Below, piece by piece: positions 12,201 to 23,427 of a DNA stretch of 64,000 nt; position 1 is the stretch's first letter; every line of letters starts with the position of its first letter. The stretch comes from Tribonema minus. Its lineage: Eukaryota; Sar; Xanthophyceae; Tribonematales; Tribonemataceae. The notes below the pieces were generated by a model, which was not told where the DNA came from, ran no database searches, and saw only the letters and a list, made by a program, of their open reading frames with translations. The stretch lies in the NCBI GenBank assembly GCA_017506865.1, contig JAFCMP010000257.1, positions 806,001 to 870,000 on the forward strand. Reading direction: 5' to 3'. The position numbers and the translations under genes are program-made.

Positions 12201-13930
12201 ATATTTCCTGAGCATTGATGAGAAGTATGCGGACAAGCTGCTTGCCAATGAGCGCGTCACCGTGACACCTGTGGGTAGATGACATTTGTTGTCGCTGCAA
12301 TTGCCATAGAGTACTGCTACTACAATCTGTAATTGGTTTCTGTGCGCTCCATCCCATAGCACACTCATCACTCAAACCCAATGCCAACTTGAACTACGGA
12401 TTCATTAATCACTGACCTTGTGGGTGAGAAACATGTACTTAGGCTGCTCGCCGCCGAGCGTTGCCACAATCGCCTGTGCCAGGCTCTTGCTGTACCTAGG
12501 GGAGTCAACGATAACCGCCCCCCCCTCTCGAGCCAGCAGCCACGCCGTCCCCCCGTAGCTGTCCTTGCTGTGAAAGCCCAGGTGATACACTCCGGGCAGC
12601 CCTTCCACTGGGAAGGGGAAGTCGTTGCGCGCGTCCTTAACGAGCGCGTCTGGCTGCTCTAAGCGTATCGACCCTGGGCTCAGGGATCCAGGCAACGCCG
12701 GCGATAGCAGTTTGAAACAGCAAAGGCATGATGCACCTTCTCAAGGTGGCAGCAGCAGCAGCGGACGGTAATGCAGAGTGTGACACTGTGGGACGTTCAC
12801 CACGGAAACAATCTTCTCCTTTTCGCAAGCGCTTTCACAAGCCTGCCACGCTGCTGTGGTGACATCAAGGGACAGCTAAACTAACAGCTTCAACTATGTT
12901 TTTATTACTGAAAGCGGTACTCTTAGCCTGGTCACGCTCAGCGTGCTTGTTCTGAGCGCCGCAGCGAGAATGATATTGCAGAACGGTACCTTTGAAGTGT
13001 GAGACAAAGGAGGCGTAATCCCAGGCTGTCCGCATGGCGTGCTGAGACCTTGAAAAAAAAGTCTTCCACATTTAACGAGTGTGATCCTGGCTGAAATGGT
13101 ATGCTGACAGGTCCACAATCAGAGTGTCAGCTCATGTGTGAATGTGGTAGATCTCAACAGAGCCGCGCCGTGCTGGCGCCTAGCTTAGACTAGTACAATG
13201 CTGGAATGACGCTTCTGGCCGCCAGACCACAAAGCATGATGCAAACTCTTATAAATACACGCGTGTTCACACTTTGCTACTGAGACATAGTGTACCTACT
13301 TTACCTGAGGTAGAATTTGCTGTAGAGCCTGTAATGATGTACGTCACTTGCTCAAATACGTGGTCGTCTCTGCCTGTGTCTGGTGCGTTTCTTGCATTAA
13401 GTAACATGAGCAAACATACTAGGAATTCCAAAAAAAGGCTGACTAACCTGTGGGACAGCTAACCATAGCCCTGTATGCTTCCCTCCTCTCTTGCTCGCCC
13501 TCCGGCTGCTTGATCACATGTGTCTGGTGCGTTTCTTGCATTAAGTAACATGAGCAAACATACTAGAAATTCCAAAAAAGGCTGACTAACCTGTGGGACA
13601 GCTAACCATAGCCCTGTATGCTTCCCTCCTCTCTTGCTCGCCCTCCGGCTGCTTGATCACATTGCTCTGAGAGTTCTCCCTTCCATAGATACCAGGCGCC
13701 ATCCACCGACAGGTGTCGCAATCGATACAGCTCTCGTCCACAAACAGGTTGCCTTCAACGTTCTCCTTGCGTCTGGCCTTGTTGGCTGCAACCATCGTCA
13801 GCGCCGTTCTGCTCCTGGGCAGCATGCTATTCCGCAAGCTTGTGGCGTGCGACCAGGCAGCAGCCTGGCGCAGATGCGATGCGCATAAGGCTGCACAGCC
13901 TAGAATCACAGTGTTAATTGGCTTGACCAT
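9232..13930 (-). CDS. Plastid-targeted ferredoxin (4Fe-4S) / metallo-beta-lactamase-fold fusion protein
   Basis: Five exons on the - strand: 13930-13591, 12673-12417, 11431-11266, 10615-10478, 9485-9232 (TGA), 384 residues, all phases consistent. Residues 1-25 are a signal peptide (..VILGCAALC..) and the cleavage region QAAAW followed by a Ser/Thr/Arg-rich stretch fits a complex-plastid bipartite leader. Residues ~60-113 form a ferredoxin-like domain with CIDCDTC (C68, C71, C74) and C111 before Pro. The hydrolase domain follows: LTHKDDVADH near 196-205 (variant of HxHxDH typical of this plant/cyanobacterial subfamily), HTPGHTEG in exon 4, FTGDH across exons 4-5, and ILPGH near the end, which together supply the metal ligands. 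The reaction is unknown; redox-linked plastid hydrolase is inference. Intron 3 uses a GC donor (CCAG|GCAAGT), required to keep phase. Introns 1, 2 and 3 each hold copies of a neighbouring splice junction. Confidence 0.92.
9665..9700 (+). repeat. ~30-bp dispersed motif, copy 1
   Basis: The sequence CCGCTTGAGGGGCGGAGG followed by CCCTGCATGC has a near match at 22155-22190 (CCGCTCGAGGGGCGGAAA, CCCTGCGAATGC). Both have a TGTTT.CT lead-in. Two copies only; the nature is unknown. Confidence 0.4.
10590..10917 (-). repeat. Two-unit junction duplication, MBL exon 4 acceptor
   Basis: The start of exon 4 with its acceptor (on + strand CGA.GC.AGGTCCCACAT, GCCATCTGC) and ~120 bases of upstream intron (GAGCACCACCGTTTGCA, ATCAATTGGCATGATTGA) are repeated about 160-164 bp further into intron 3. 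The exon-proximal copy is the functional one by phase and homology. Confidence 0.83.
11405..11885 (-). repeat. Five-copy acceptor array at MBL exon 3
   Basis: The exon 3 start (encoding DDVADH) with its acceptor and adjacent intron appears as GCCACGTCGTCCTGCA (+ strand) near 11422, 11483, 11553, 11645 and, shortened, 11809. Most copies are followed by CAGTGCTCAGC.CAAGCGCAG and CAGCGATCAGCGCTCGCGG. Spacings are about 60 to 165 bp. Only the copy at 11431 opens into the rest of exon 3. Confidence 0.86.
13375..13661 (-). repeat. Near-perfect 144-bp tandem duplication at MBL exon 1 donor
   Basis: The last ~70 bases of exon 1 (VIKQPEGEQERREAYRAMVS), the donor and ~70 bases of intron are present twice, 144 bp apart. 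I could see only about one substitution and one length change in an A run between copies, so this is the youngest junction duplication in the window. The outer copy continues the ferredoxin frame; the inner one lies wholly in intron 1. Confidence 0.93.
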
Positions 13931-14990
13931 GGTAGGTGTATGAGTGTAGCCTTCGAGATCGAAACTTGAAGTTTCAATTAAAACTTGAAGTTTCAATCAA
14001 AAGATGAAGTTTTGTATTGAACTTGAAGTGAAGTTTGGAGGAAATCACGTTCGCCGAAATGGAAGCCTCAGATGGCAACGAATATGGCTGCGGCAACCTT
14101 TGCTGCTGCACTTGTGCATCGCGCACATGCCAGACAGAAACATTGTGACTTCAACTTCCGGCAACTGCTGCGTGCCTGTCATCGCCGCACAGTCCGTCAA
14201 GCCACGTGCCTTGATCTGTACTATAGCGCACGACCGCCACAGGCAAATGCGCGCAACAAGTGTGCAATGATGCCATCAACAGCTTTGCGGTCACCCTGTG
14301 GTGCAGATTTGCACACAGGATGTGCCAAGAACCTCCCAGTGTTTTTTTGAACGAGTCTCTCATGCCATCACTGATCAACGACAATGCTTGAAAGAACTGC
14401 AGTTGAAGCGCCAACGTAGCATCACGACACCAAAAATGCTGCCATTGACCCACCGTCACTCAGCACCAGCGCCACACCGAGTGAGCCATGCTGCATCATG
14501 ATCAGAGCACTGACATGATGTGTTGGCCTGGCGCAGCAGGCCAGCAGATTTGCATACTTCAGAAGTATATTAATAGGGGCATGTTCATCCAGCAGTCACT
14601 GAGTACATGGTCCAGCGGCAAATTGAACAGCAACGTCAGCAATGCAGCATTTATTGGCCAATGGCACCAGTTCAATGAAAACCTTTACATTCATAGTCAA
14701 ATCTACTTGCAAAAGACAGAAACGAACTACTGCGAAAACCAAATGGTAGAAGAGGTAATCACGAGGGAGCTGCTTGGCGCACTTCAAGTTGCACTGTAAC
14801 CTACGTCAGTTCAAGGGTGCTCCAGGCACGCATACCATGCAGCGATAGTTGATGAGCCCAGTCACCTTGCACCCACTTCAACCTAGGTGGTGCGGCTGTA
14901 AACTAGATCCTCACGGTTGCTTATTGCTAGAAACCAGGCTTCGCAAGTAGCCAACAGAGCAGCAGTCGCTGCTGAGTGCACTTTGTGCGC

Positions 14991-15056
14991 CAGCCTTGTT
15001 GAAAACGCTTAGGCACCGTAAGCCAGCCTTGTTGAAAACGCTCAGGCACCGTCATG
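14991..15056. repeat. 33-bp tandem pair
   Basis: CAGCCTTGTTGAAAACGCT.AGGCACCGT occurs twice in a row with one substitution in the aligned part. No coding meaning was found. Confidence 0.85.
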
Positions 15057-15553
15057 TCAGCCGTGTGCAGAGTGCATATGTTCCCATGGAGAAGCAGCTG
15101 ATGTTCCTGCACAGCGGACACGAGGGACAGGGAAAATGAATCTGATGGTGCAACATTTCGCGGTTAGTGCCTCAAAAGACGCCGCTTGTGCAGCTGAATT
15201 TTTTAGGAGGCAAATGTACAGGCCTATGAGATGGACTATGGTGAGTCATGTCCTGAATATTTTGAATAATCTGGTGCATCAGCAGAGCGCAGCATACTTG
15301 CGCAATTCTCCGCAGCGCAAGTGCAGCGCACAGCAGAGGTCATTTGGTAGCTACTGCAGACCTATACCAGTAGTAAGCATGCCAGCATCTTCTTGTCAAT
15401 GGGCGTGCTAGCTGTCAGGTTGGGGTGCCCGTTGTGCACCTGCCGTGTCTTGTACTTCACATACAGGCTCGCTGTGAACTACGTAGTGGTGCAGTTCGGC
15501 TGCGGCAGCAAGTGAGGGGACAACAAACACCGCAACACGGGGCGGTCAACATT

Positions 15554-15595
15554 CCTAACCCTAAACCCTAACCCTAACCCTAACCCTAACCCTAA
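15554..15595. repeat. Interstitial telomere-type array (CCCTAA)n
   Basis: Roughly seven units of CCCTAA, one of them CCCTAAA. It is the longest telomere-like run in the window, flanked by unique sequence, so it is interstitial and not a chromosome end. It suggests TTAGGG telomeres in this organism. Confidence 0.93.
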
Positions 15596-15912
15596 GCACA
15601 GACGCTGCCGAAGCGCGTCAGAACTTGCAGTCCTGAGTTTGCTCTGTGCAAACTCCGATCACGCCTCAGTGGCGTCTGCTCTCGGAACTGCCAGTTTTGT
15701 GTGTCTGTTGCTCCCTCGAGCTAGCAGTAGTAGTACAACGACAACTTCAAAGTACACAATGCTGCTACAGGTTACCAATCAGCAATACAACCACTTCTTC
15801 CAAGAACACGATGCTTAAGTGTAGTCTACCAGCCAGCGGTACTTGTGGGGGTTGACTAGTTGATGCCGCATGCAGGTACTTGATGATGCGGAATTTGTGC
15901 ACATATGTGCAG

Positions 15913-16251
15913 GCACTCATTCGAGGATCATTTGCGACGTTTGGGCTGGCCCGTATACAAGGCGGCCATCAGAGCCGCTCCGTGCTGCTGGGAGGCCGTA
16001 AACTGTGGCATGAAGTGCCAGTGAGCTCTCTAAAGTACTAGCATAGTACTTCTATGGTGACTTGTATTATACTTCAAAGTATTGCTGACCGTATGCAGAG
16101 CATGACACAGATGCTACAGTCACCAGCAGCAGTGGGCCAGGCCATATTTCAGGCAACTGAGGCGCATGCAACCGCAACGCTCATGATGCTGAGCCCAAGA
16201 CCACAGCCGGGCAATGATTACAGCAAATGGCATGCGACGAAGAAAGTATGA
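15913..16251 (+). CDS. Two 3' exons of an unrecognised gene (partial)
   Basis: Exon 15913-16020 (36 codons, preceded by GTGCAG, followed by donor CCA|GTGAGC) and exon 16099-16251 (51 codons, preceded by TATGCAG, ending TGA) are both phase 0 and separated by a 78-bp intron. The predicted peptide includes FATFGLARIQGG, SVLLGGRKLWHEV and AIFQATEAHATATLMML. I do not recognise a family. The end lies 94 bp from the convergent end of the PT-repeat gene, an arrangement expected of two real gene ends. Upstream exons were not found, and G/C bias at third positions is weaker than in the confident genes, so the call is tentative. Confidence 0.4.
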
Positions 16252-16345
16252 TGTTGCAAGCAGCCACTGACTCACCTGTCATTAAATCAAACCCGCGTGT
16301 CAGAAGCGCAAGCCAAGAAGGCATCAGTGCCAGCGCATGCGCGTC

Positions 16346-19300
16346 CTAGTTTGTCGGTGTCCTGGTGGGCCTTCTAGTGGGCTTTCTAGTAGTGGGCTTT
16401 CTAGTAGTGGGCTTTCTGGTGGTGGGCTTCCTCGTCGTCGGCTGCAGGCAAGCAGCGAGCACGCGGCGCAGCCGCAAGCGCAGTCCAGTGCGCGAAGAAA
16501 ATGAGTAGTGTTGCAACCAACGAGCATGCGGCGCAGCAGCAGGTGCGGACCACTGAGCGCAGGACATGAGCGACGGCACTGCCTGCAAATGCCAGCCTGC
16601 GTGTATAGTATAGGCCCATGCATCGGCTTGGCTGTAAGCCGGCCATCGCTGCCGTTGCCGATTTCGCATTGGCTGGCTGAGCAAGCTGAATGCAGCATGT
16701 TGCAGCAGTGGGCGTTTGTAATGTGCTTCAAAGTAGTTGTTAGTGGGTTTACGCGTCAAACGAGGGCTGCTGAACAGGGGAAACGCGAGCAGCGGACAGG
16801 GCGCATGGGGCCGAGGCTTGTACAAACTGCTTGCGCTGAGAAGGCACAAATTCATCAGGTGATGCCTCCTCTCCCTCATGCACTGTGATGCAATCAGGTG
16901 CTCGTCAATAGTCAGAAAGTGGACAAAAATGGGAGCGACAGTCCAAAGCACAAGATCTGCAAGAAAGCAGTACTGGTAGTGCCCTTGAGGATGTTGAGCG
17001 CACAGGCGACACGTACCTTTCAAGAGCACAATACACGACCCAGTTCACGGATACAGATGCAGAACCATATTGCTTTCTGACTCTGACTCTGTTTCTGCGC
17101 ATGCGGTGGCAGTCGCTGACAGAAAGTGCGCGCTGCTGGGTCAGACCGCATGTGTAGAGTAAGAGTCAAAAGCGTGGACGTGTTGGCGCACGCATTCAAC
17201 TTTGCTTGAAGTTTGTGCACCGCAGCTTAACAGGGGGACAAATGCAGGGGCCGTGATTCCTACCAGTCACAAGGGATGAGGACATTAGAACGCCTCGCGG
17301 TTCACCAGTTGACGCTGCCGCTGCTCGAATATTTGATATAGCACCGGTATAGAGTACTCCAAGTCAGTACACTCTGCGCTAGCAGCTGCCGGGGGTATTG
17401 CACGCCGGCCGGCAATGAAAACGGTGCATTCCACGCAAGCGCAGAGAGCAAAGGCAGTGAACTCGAGCTTGTATGGGAACTGATGCCTTTAAAGGTGTAC
17501 ATACACTACTTCATTGAGCAAGCACGCCCCAGGCTCGCGCGTCCGTGCGGCAATGCCTCAGATGCATCCTTGTCGGTATAACGCACGGCAGCCTGCTCCT
17601 TGGCGCACTGCTGATGCGCATTTCCAAATGACGCAGATTCTCCTTCTTTCCGTTCAGCCGCTTAACATGCTTCTAAATGTCGTTGCTAAAAGGGCTATGC
17701 TGCACATCGTGGGATCTCCGGTGCCATTAAGTGTCACCAGATGCTGGCGCTGACCGCATGCATTGTTGCTGGTGCAACTCAGACCGTAGTACTGCTTGCG
17801 TTGCACATTCCCGCCGCACCTTCCTGCTGGTGCTGCTTGAAGGTACACCTGAAGTTGCTAGAATGACTGCGTGCCCGCTCCACTATCCTCACTACTGCCC
17901 AAATTCGAAATTACGTATGCCCCGCGCATCAGACCAGGTGACATTGAACTCCAAAAGTAATGGAATCGCCTCTTGTGTGTTCGAGCCAAAGTGGCATACC
18001 ACGCTGGCCACACAGGACGCCACGGCTACAAATGCCGCGTTGTTTCCGCAGCAGTTATAGTAATTAATAATATTACTGCTCTACCTCTGGGTACCCAAGA
18101 TTTCCGGGAGGTCACCCACCTTCCTTGTCGTTGGGTTGGCGGTAGGCTTTCTCGTAGTAGGCTTACTGGTCGTGGGCTGACTGGTAGGATAGAGTGTCGG
18201 GTTGCTTGTAGGCTGCAAATAAGACCGGCGTGCAGTGCTAGCATCAGTGAGACACAGCTTTGATCACGCCCAGACATAAAGCCTATTATAAGGGCTTGCT
18301 CGTACAAGTGTATGATGAGTCGCACACAGGCTGCAACGATGGAGAAAAAGCAGTGCTGAAATCAGCTGGGCGCTTGGTCGCTCAAGCAGATGCTGACGAT
18401 GAGCATACTTGCTGAGCAGTTGAGCGCGTAAGGTTTCTACTCAGTGCTTTCGTTTATCATTGCCCTGTACTGTAAGCTCAAATCAAATGATGCCTAATGT
18501 TCTGTGCTTCTACTCAAACACATTGACAGGGCGTCTCTAGGAGCATACCTTCATGTACTGTCGAATTGCAGCTCAGATCATGATCCCTCATGCGAATCGC
18601 AGGTTTTACCATTTTGGCTACTGCTACACTTGTGAGCCTGTTTTTATGTTGAAGTAGACCTGTGCTACAGCGCAGAAAGCACCGACTGCAACTGCAAGTA
18701 GACGGCATTGTCAACATGCTGTTTTCATGACGATGAGGTAAAGTGCAATCTCGTGCACATTGTGGAACTCTTAGTTGTCCATTTATGTTGCCTCACAGAA
18801 ACCAACTCAAGCGCACTGACTGGGCAATGTGAGGACCATTACCAGGAGTCAAATTGCATCAAGGACCACCCTGATTCAAGAGCGAGAGCGCTCTCGCTAT
18901 CATTGATGATCTTCTGCGTTCCTACGCCACCCATTGAATCAGGTGCGTGTTTAGCAACTTGTCCACTGTACCATCATATTGGCCTGTCAAATGTAGAAGT
19001 CGCTGACCTCATCTGCCGAACACAACCAGTTGGAGCATTTGCTCATGCATGCTGACCCTGCTCTTCCGCGCTGCTGCGTGCATCATTGGCAGCTGTAGAG
19101 TTGCACATGCAAGAGATGTTACCTATTAAGCTACAAAACTCATCTTCTACCCTGCTTCCCTTGAGCGGGTGCACTCTCTTGAGCACCTTCCGATGACGAT
19201 AATCAACAACTCAGTGGGTATGGGAATGTGAGCACGACTGATCAAAGTTCAACCATGCATAGCTATTGAGTGCACACCACTCATCCTTCCACGCACTCTC

Positions 19301-20860
19301 AGCTTCTGTCTGGTGAAACACGCAAACAAGAAGCAAATTGCTGCAATATCTAGGCCTTGTTGACCACATCACAACGTCAATATCAGTCCAATGCATAATT
19401 TTGCTGCCTGCGTACGCACCTTAATTGTTGGTGTGCGTGTCGGTTTGATCGTGGGTGTCCTTGTTGGGGCGGCCGTGGGCTGTTGAGAAGAGCGCAGGCG
19501 AGGCGGCGGGAACCATATACATACATACGGTCATGTATGTAATGCCAGATATATAGTCTACACAGGCGAGATGGCGGGCACCATATTCAGACATACACAA
19601 CGTCAAGTATGTTTGTAATAATCATGCTGCCAGATATACATGCAACTACAGAATGCTGGCATACTTCAAGGTGCGGCAGAGGTTACTTACACACGCCAGA
19701 TTGGACAGGTGTAGGCACGACATGAGGCAAACGTACCGAAACCGCCAAGTCCACCATTCACATGTTGTCTACAGTATACTGATTATACCAAGCTTGATCG
19801 CCGACCATCGTGTTTTGGTTAAAGGGCAAAGTTGATGCATTGATCACTAATTTGGTGGAGGCAAATCGCTGAAGACAGCAAACTGTGACAGCAGCCTGAG
19901 GATGAAATGGCCACCGTTGCATGCAAACGCTGCCACTGCCACTTCAACCACTTGATAATAGCTGAAGAAATGAGATCTAATCCATGCAAGCAAGGACTGG
20001 CATGTCTGTGTTCGCAGACTGTCACAAGTACATGGCAGAGGATCGCAAGCGCATGTGTAGGCTGGGGCATGAACGCATGAGTCTTGCGCTGGGCCCAAGC
20101 ACTGCCGCCAACAGCTACACAAATGAAGATCAGGAACCAGTCTGACTTAGAAGAACAACGCTGTGAGCCCTTCACAGCTGCAGGGAGAGTAGCGGTCATG
20201 GCCCCATGCAGGCTTATGAAGGGAGAGTAGCGGAACTGGCCCTATTAGTAAGCCTGCCTATAGCAGCCACCACAGACTATTGCGCTGCGGACCAGAAGAG
20301 GTCATTGCGATCTCATAATAGCAGTGCCATCAACATTGCGCCCACTTTATCGGCCGTGGCCCCTGGACGCCCAGGGGCCGGGTGCACCAGGCCTAGCTGC
20401 CACTCAAACCAGCCAGTAGCAGCAATGAATGCGTCTGCTGGCAACATGGCAAACCCACCTGCGACGTAGGCTTGGAGGTTGGCTGCTGTGTGGGGTTGCC
20501 TGTAGGAAGGGCCGTCGGTTTGGCTGTAGGCGTGGAAGTAGGTACTGCAGTGGGAAGGGAGGTCGGTTTGGCTGTGGGAGCGGAAGTGGGTACTGCAGTG
20601 GGAAGGGAGGTCGGTTTGGCTGTAGGCGCGGAAGTAGGTACCGCAGTGGGAAGGGAGGTCGGCGTGGCGGTAGGCTCAGCAGTAGGTTGTGCAGTGGGCT
20701 GGGAGGTCGGCTGTGCAGTAGGCTCGGCTGTGGGCTGCGCAGTAGGCTGGGAGGTTGGCTGCGCAGTAGGCTCGGCTGTGGGCTGCGCAGTAGGCTGGGA
20801 GGTTGGCTGCGCGGTGGGCTCAGCGGTAGGCTCCGTGGTGGGCGTCGGGGTGGGGCAGGA
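16346..20860 (-). CDS. PT-repeat extracellular protein (C-terminal exons)
   Basis: Four phase-0 exons on the - strand: 20860-20459 (134 codons), 19479-19420 (20), 18176-18120 (19) and 16441-16346 (31 plus TAG). All encode proline-threonine dipeptides with one or two variable residues, e.g. PTAQPTSQPTAEPT, PTAAPTRTPTIK, PTTSKPTTRK and PTTRKPTTRK at the end. Such PT arrays occur in secreted or cell-surface proteins of stramenopiles and some other algae, where they act as O-glycosylated stalks or wall linkers; that role is family knowledge, not shown here. Charge rises toward the C-terminus (Lys/Arg-rich PT units). The frame upstream of 20860 is closed by a stop, so 5' exons must exist; a leader-like exon at 23340-23104 is a candidate. 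Introns of about 1-1.7 kb separate very small modular exons. The + strand frames across 20429-20897 are shadows of this repeat. Confidence 0.83.
18881..18898. repeat. Perfect 18-bp palindrome
   Basis: AGCGAGAGCGCTCTCGCT is self-complementary over 18 bp and lies in a PT-repeat gene intron. It may be chance or a small hairpin; no flanking element was seen. Confidence 0.6.
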
Positions 20861-22149
20861 CTGTCATGATGGTGATCAAGAGGCACATGCAGCATGAACC
20901 TTGCGTTGGTGAGTCTCAAGCTCGTGAGCAACCGGACACATACATCATACCGTACATACGCTCAGAGGCATGTCAATGACTTTGAGAGCACATCGAGCAA
21001 AAGACACGCTGGGTCCCATGGGAGAAGGATGACTCCATCAGGCTGTGGTAAGTAGCTCAGGTGTTGTTGGATTGGGCACTTGAAATTTGGCGGCGTGTGA
21101 AAGCTATAGCCAAGCTATGCCGCCTGGGTCAACTGGCAAACAGCAGCGGTGGGTTGGCCGCTGCCTTGACTGCAGCAGTTGTTTACCTCAATTCGTACAG
21201 CAGTCGCGTGTCAATGGCCCAGCTGATGGCGCACACAACAGTGCCTTATCACCACACTATTTGGGACATGATACCAAAGTGACTTCTGCAAGGGCAATCC
21301 TGTGCAGCAGTGCTTTCGCTGGTCTGGGGCTGAAGGGTCCAACACCGCACATGGAATTGTACGCAACTATCATGTCATTGCAATGACTGCAATGGGCAAC
21401 TGCGATTTGTGCTGCGTTGACCTGCGATGAAGCGCAGCTGAAGATGGGGGAATCCTCTGATACTACATGTAGGTTGTACTTCAGTGTTCCCCCAACTTGA
21501 AGGCATGCGTGCCAGGTACACCAGAGCGCGAGCCGAACAGGTGGTGGTAGGCAGCGATCTGAGCGCGAGCCAAACACGTGGTGGTAGGCAGCGATCTGAG
21601 CACGCTGCACATCAATGACATGTTGATAGCTGCTCTACAGCCTGTACAGCTGAGCTTGGCGGGCGTACTACATGAGTTGTTTGTAGAAGCCAACACTGCG
21701 CTGTTATGCTGATGCTGTTCAGGTGATGTATTTGCTGTAAGCTGTGGGCATATCCTACTTCAGAGGACTTTGGTACCTTTAGCTGCCAGCCTGAGTGCTA
21801 ACGATGCGTGTCCAGAAGCCTGTGACAAATTAGATATTCACGGAGTATCAAACTTACATACCCTACTTGCATGTGTATGCATACCTACACAGGTTCTCGC
21901 GACAGTGAGTTACTCATGTTATTCCACACCACCATGGACTGCGCCAGCACCGGTTCAGTACTGTTTCGACTCTGCGTCGGGACTGTTTCTCCACTTGCAC
22001 AAGCACCTGCACCATAATCACTTCTTTGAAGCAATCCAGCCTGCCCTGGTCTAATGCTGATCTGCACTTTGCATTGGGTCCACCTTGGGTGTCCTACTCT
22101 GCCACGGTCACGGTGTTTAGTTTCGTCAGACATGCTTCAAACTTTGAAA

Positions 22150-22190
22150 GTTGTTTGCTGCCGCTCGAGGGGCGGAAACCCTGCGAATGC
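22150..22190 (+). repeat. ~30-bp dispersed motif, copy 2
   Basis: Second copy of the element described at 9665-9700, here upstream of the large PT-repeat exon (within its intron if the 23104-23340 leader exon belongs to that gene). No coding potential or terminal repeats seen. Confidence 0.4.
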
Positions 22191-23103
22191 ATATGCAAGA
22201 TCTGCAGCAATATCATAATGCTCGTGCAACATGACGCGTGTGCTCAAAACTCATCTGCACTTCAGCTGACAACTTGAACAACTTGAAGAATTGCCTATGC
22301 GCGGCCAGGCGAGCCACAGTCTGGTTCAAACTTGAACCCATCAACTTGAAGCTGGCAGCCTGAATCTGAGAGCTCCAACGACAGCTTGCAAGCCTTAACC
22401 GTAGTAGCCTCTGAGACGGCAGTATGATACTACTACTGTAGTAACAACAGCAATTTAAACTCTTATTTCAATTTTTTTCTCGCGGTATATTCAATTTGTT
22501 ATTGCGTAGTCGGTGACTGCAGCCTGCGGCAGCAGCAGAACGGTTTACTAGTAAGTGTACTTAGTCTACCTAGTACTGTAGTCTAGTAGTACTTCAAGTT
22601 GGAGGAGCTCACTGGCACTGTCAGCCGTAGGGGCTGTGACAGTCGCCGTGTTGGCAAATACATGTTTAGGGTCCAGCGACTTGATCACCCTGGGATCCTA
22701 CAGCCTGAGGTATGAAAACTCAGGCTGCTCCCAGTGCTTGCAGAACCACGCTTGTCAATGACATAACTTATAAGCACCAGACTGAGTCTGAGACTGAGTC
22801 AGACTCAGACTCTTTGTAGGGCGCAGTCACGGTGCTGACTCAGTAGGCTAGTAAGTTCAATTTGCTTCATAGAAAGAAAAAATAATTAGAAACACACTGT
22901 GGCACAGCCCCCGGGGATACTTCAGAAGTGAGTGTTCAAGTTGTCGCTAGTGTCATTACTCACTGAGTATACTATAGTAAGTCTCTGCCCGAGGGAGTCA
23001 ACTTCTCAGTCAGCACTGTGTCGGAGGACAGTAGTCTTAGACTGCTTCAAGCCTTGAATCCATAAATCATAACTTGAAGTCCGAGGCTTGAGTCAGAGCT
23101 CAC

Positions 23104-23340
23104 CGCTATTCCGCGTCGTGCAATGTGCACAGAGGGTTGATTGCCCTCGTCTTCCATGAGCGCCCTGCGGCCGCTGCAAACTGGAACGGGCGTTGGAAGG
23201 GGCGTTGACGCAATTCCGACGCGTTGCACGTGCGCAGCAGCAGGAGCCCAGTTCTCCGAAACCTCCACCTCTTGGCTTCGCGTCAACAGAGGCAGCAGAA
23301 ACGCTGATGCCCCAAGTAGCATGTCAGTTAGTTGGCGCAT
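23104..23340 (-). CDS. Signal-peptide exon, possible 5' exon of the PT-repeat gene
   Basis: ATG at 23340 opens a 79-codon frame ending at a strong donor (GCG|GTGAGC) in phase 0, which matches the phase-0 acceptor at 20860. The first ~22 residues (MLLGASAFLLPLLTRSQ region) form a signal peptide. The rest contains STPLPTPVPV and a charged segment. It is the nearest upstream - strand exon candidate with a secretory leader, and joining it to the PT exons is inference. It could instead begin a separate short gene. The intron would be 2.2 kb with no other exon recognised. Confidence 0.45.
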
Positions 23341-23427
23341 TGCCGCTTAGACCCCCTTCACCGTGACGAAGGCCTGCACGTCAAAAGCCAAAAAAATTAA
23401 AACACGACAAACTTGTCAAAACTTTGA

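Larger units (their letters stand above)
13931..15912. other. Divergent region between the MBL gene start and the + strand exon pair
   Basis: About 2 kb that should hold the MBL promoter and upstream exons of the + strand gene ending at 16251. Just upstream of the MBL start, 13955-14040 is dense in AACTTGAAGTTTCAA-type repeats. Open frames at 14072-14350 and 14488-14799 have no recognisable family. An imperfect 33-bp tandem pair lies at 14991-15056 and a TTAGGG-type array at 15554-15595. Confidence 0.4.

Noticed and set aside
15554-15595. Chromosome end
   Set aside because: Flanked on both sides by ordinary sequence including gene candidates, so interstitial.
20429-20931. Long frames on both strands with GC-type repeats (VGXAVG on +, RSQPPSLLR on -)
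   Set aside because: They are other-frame readings of the PT repeat, whose - strand frame has the typical PT pattern and consistent splice phases.
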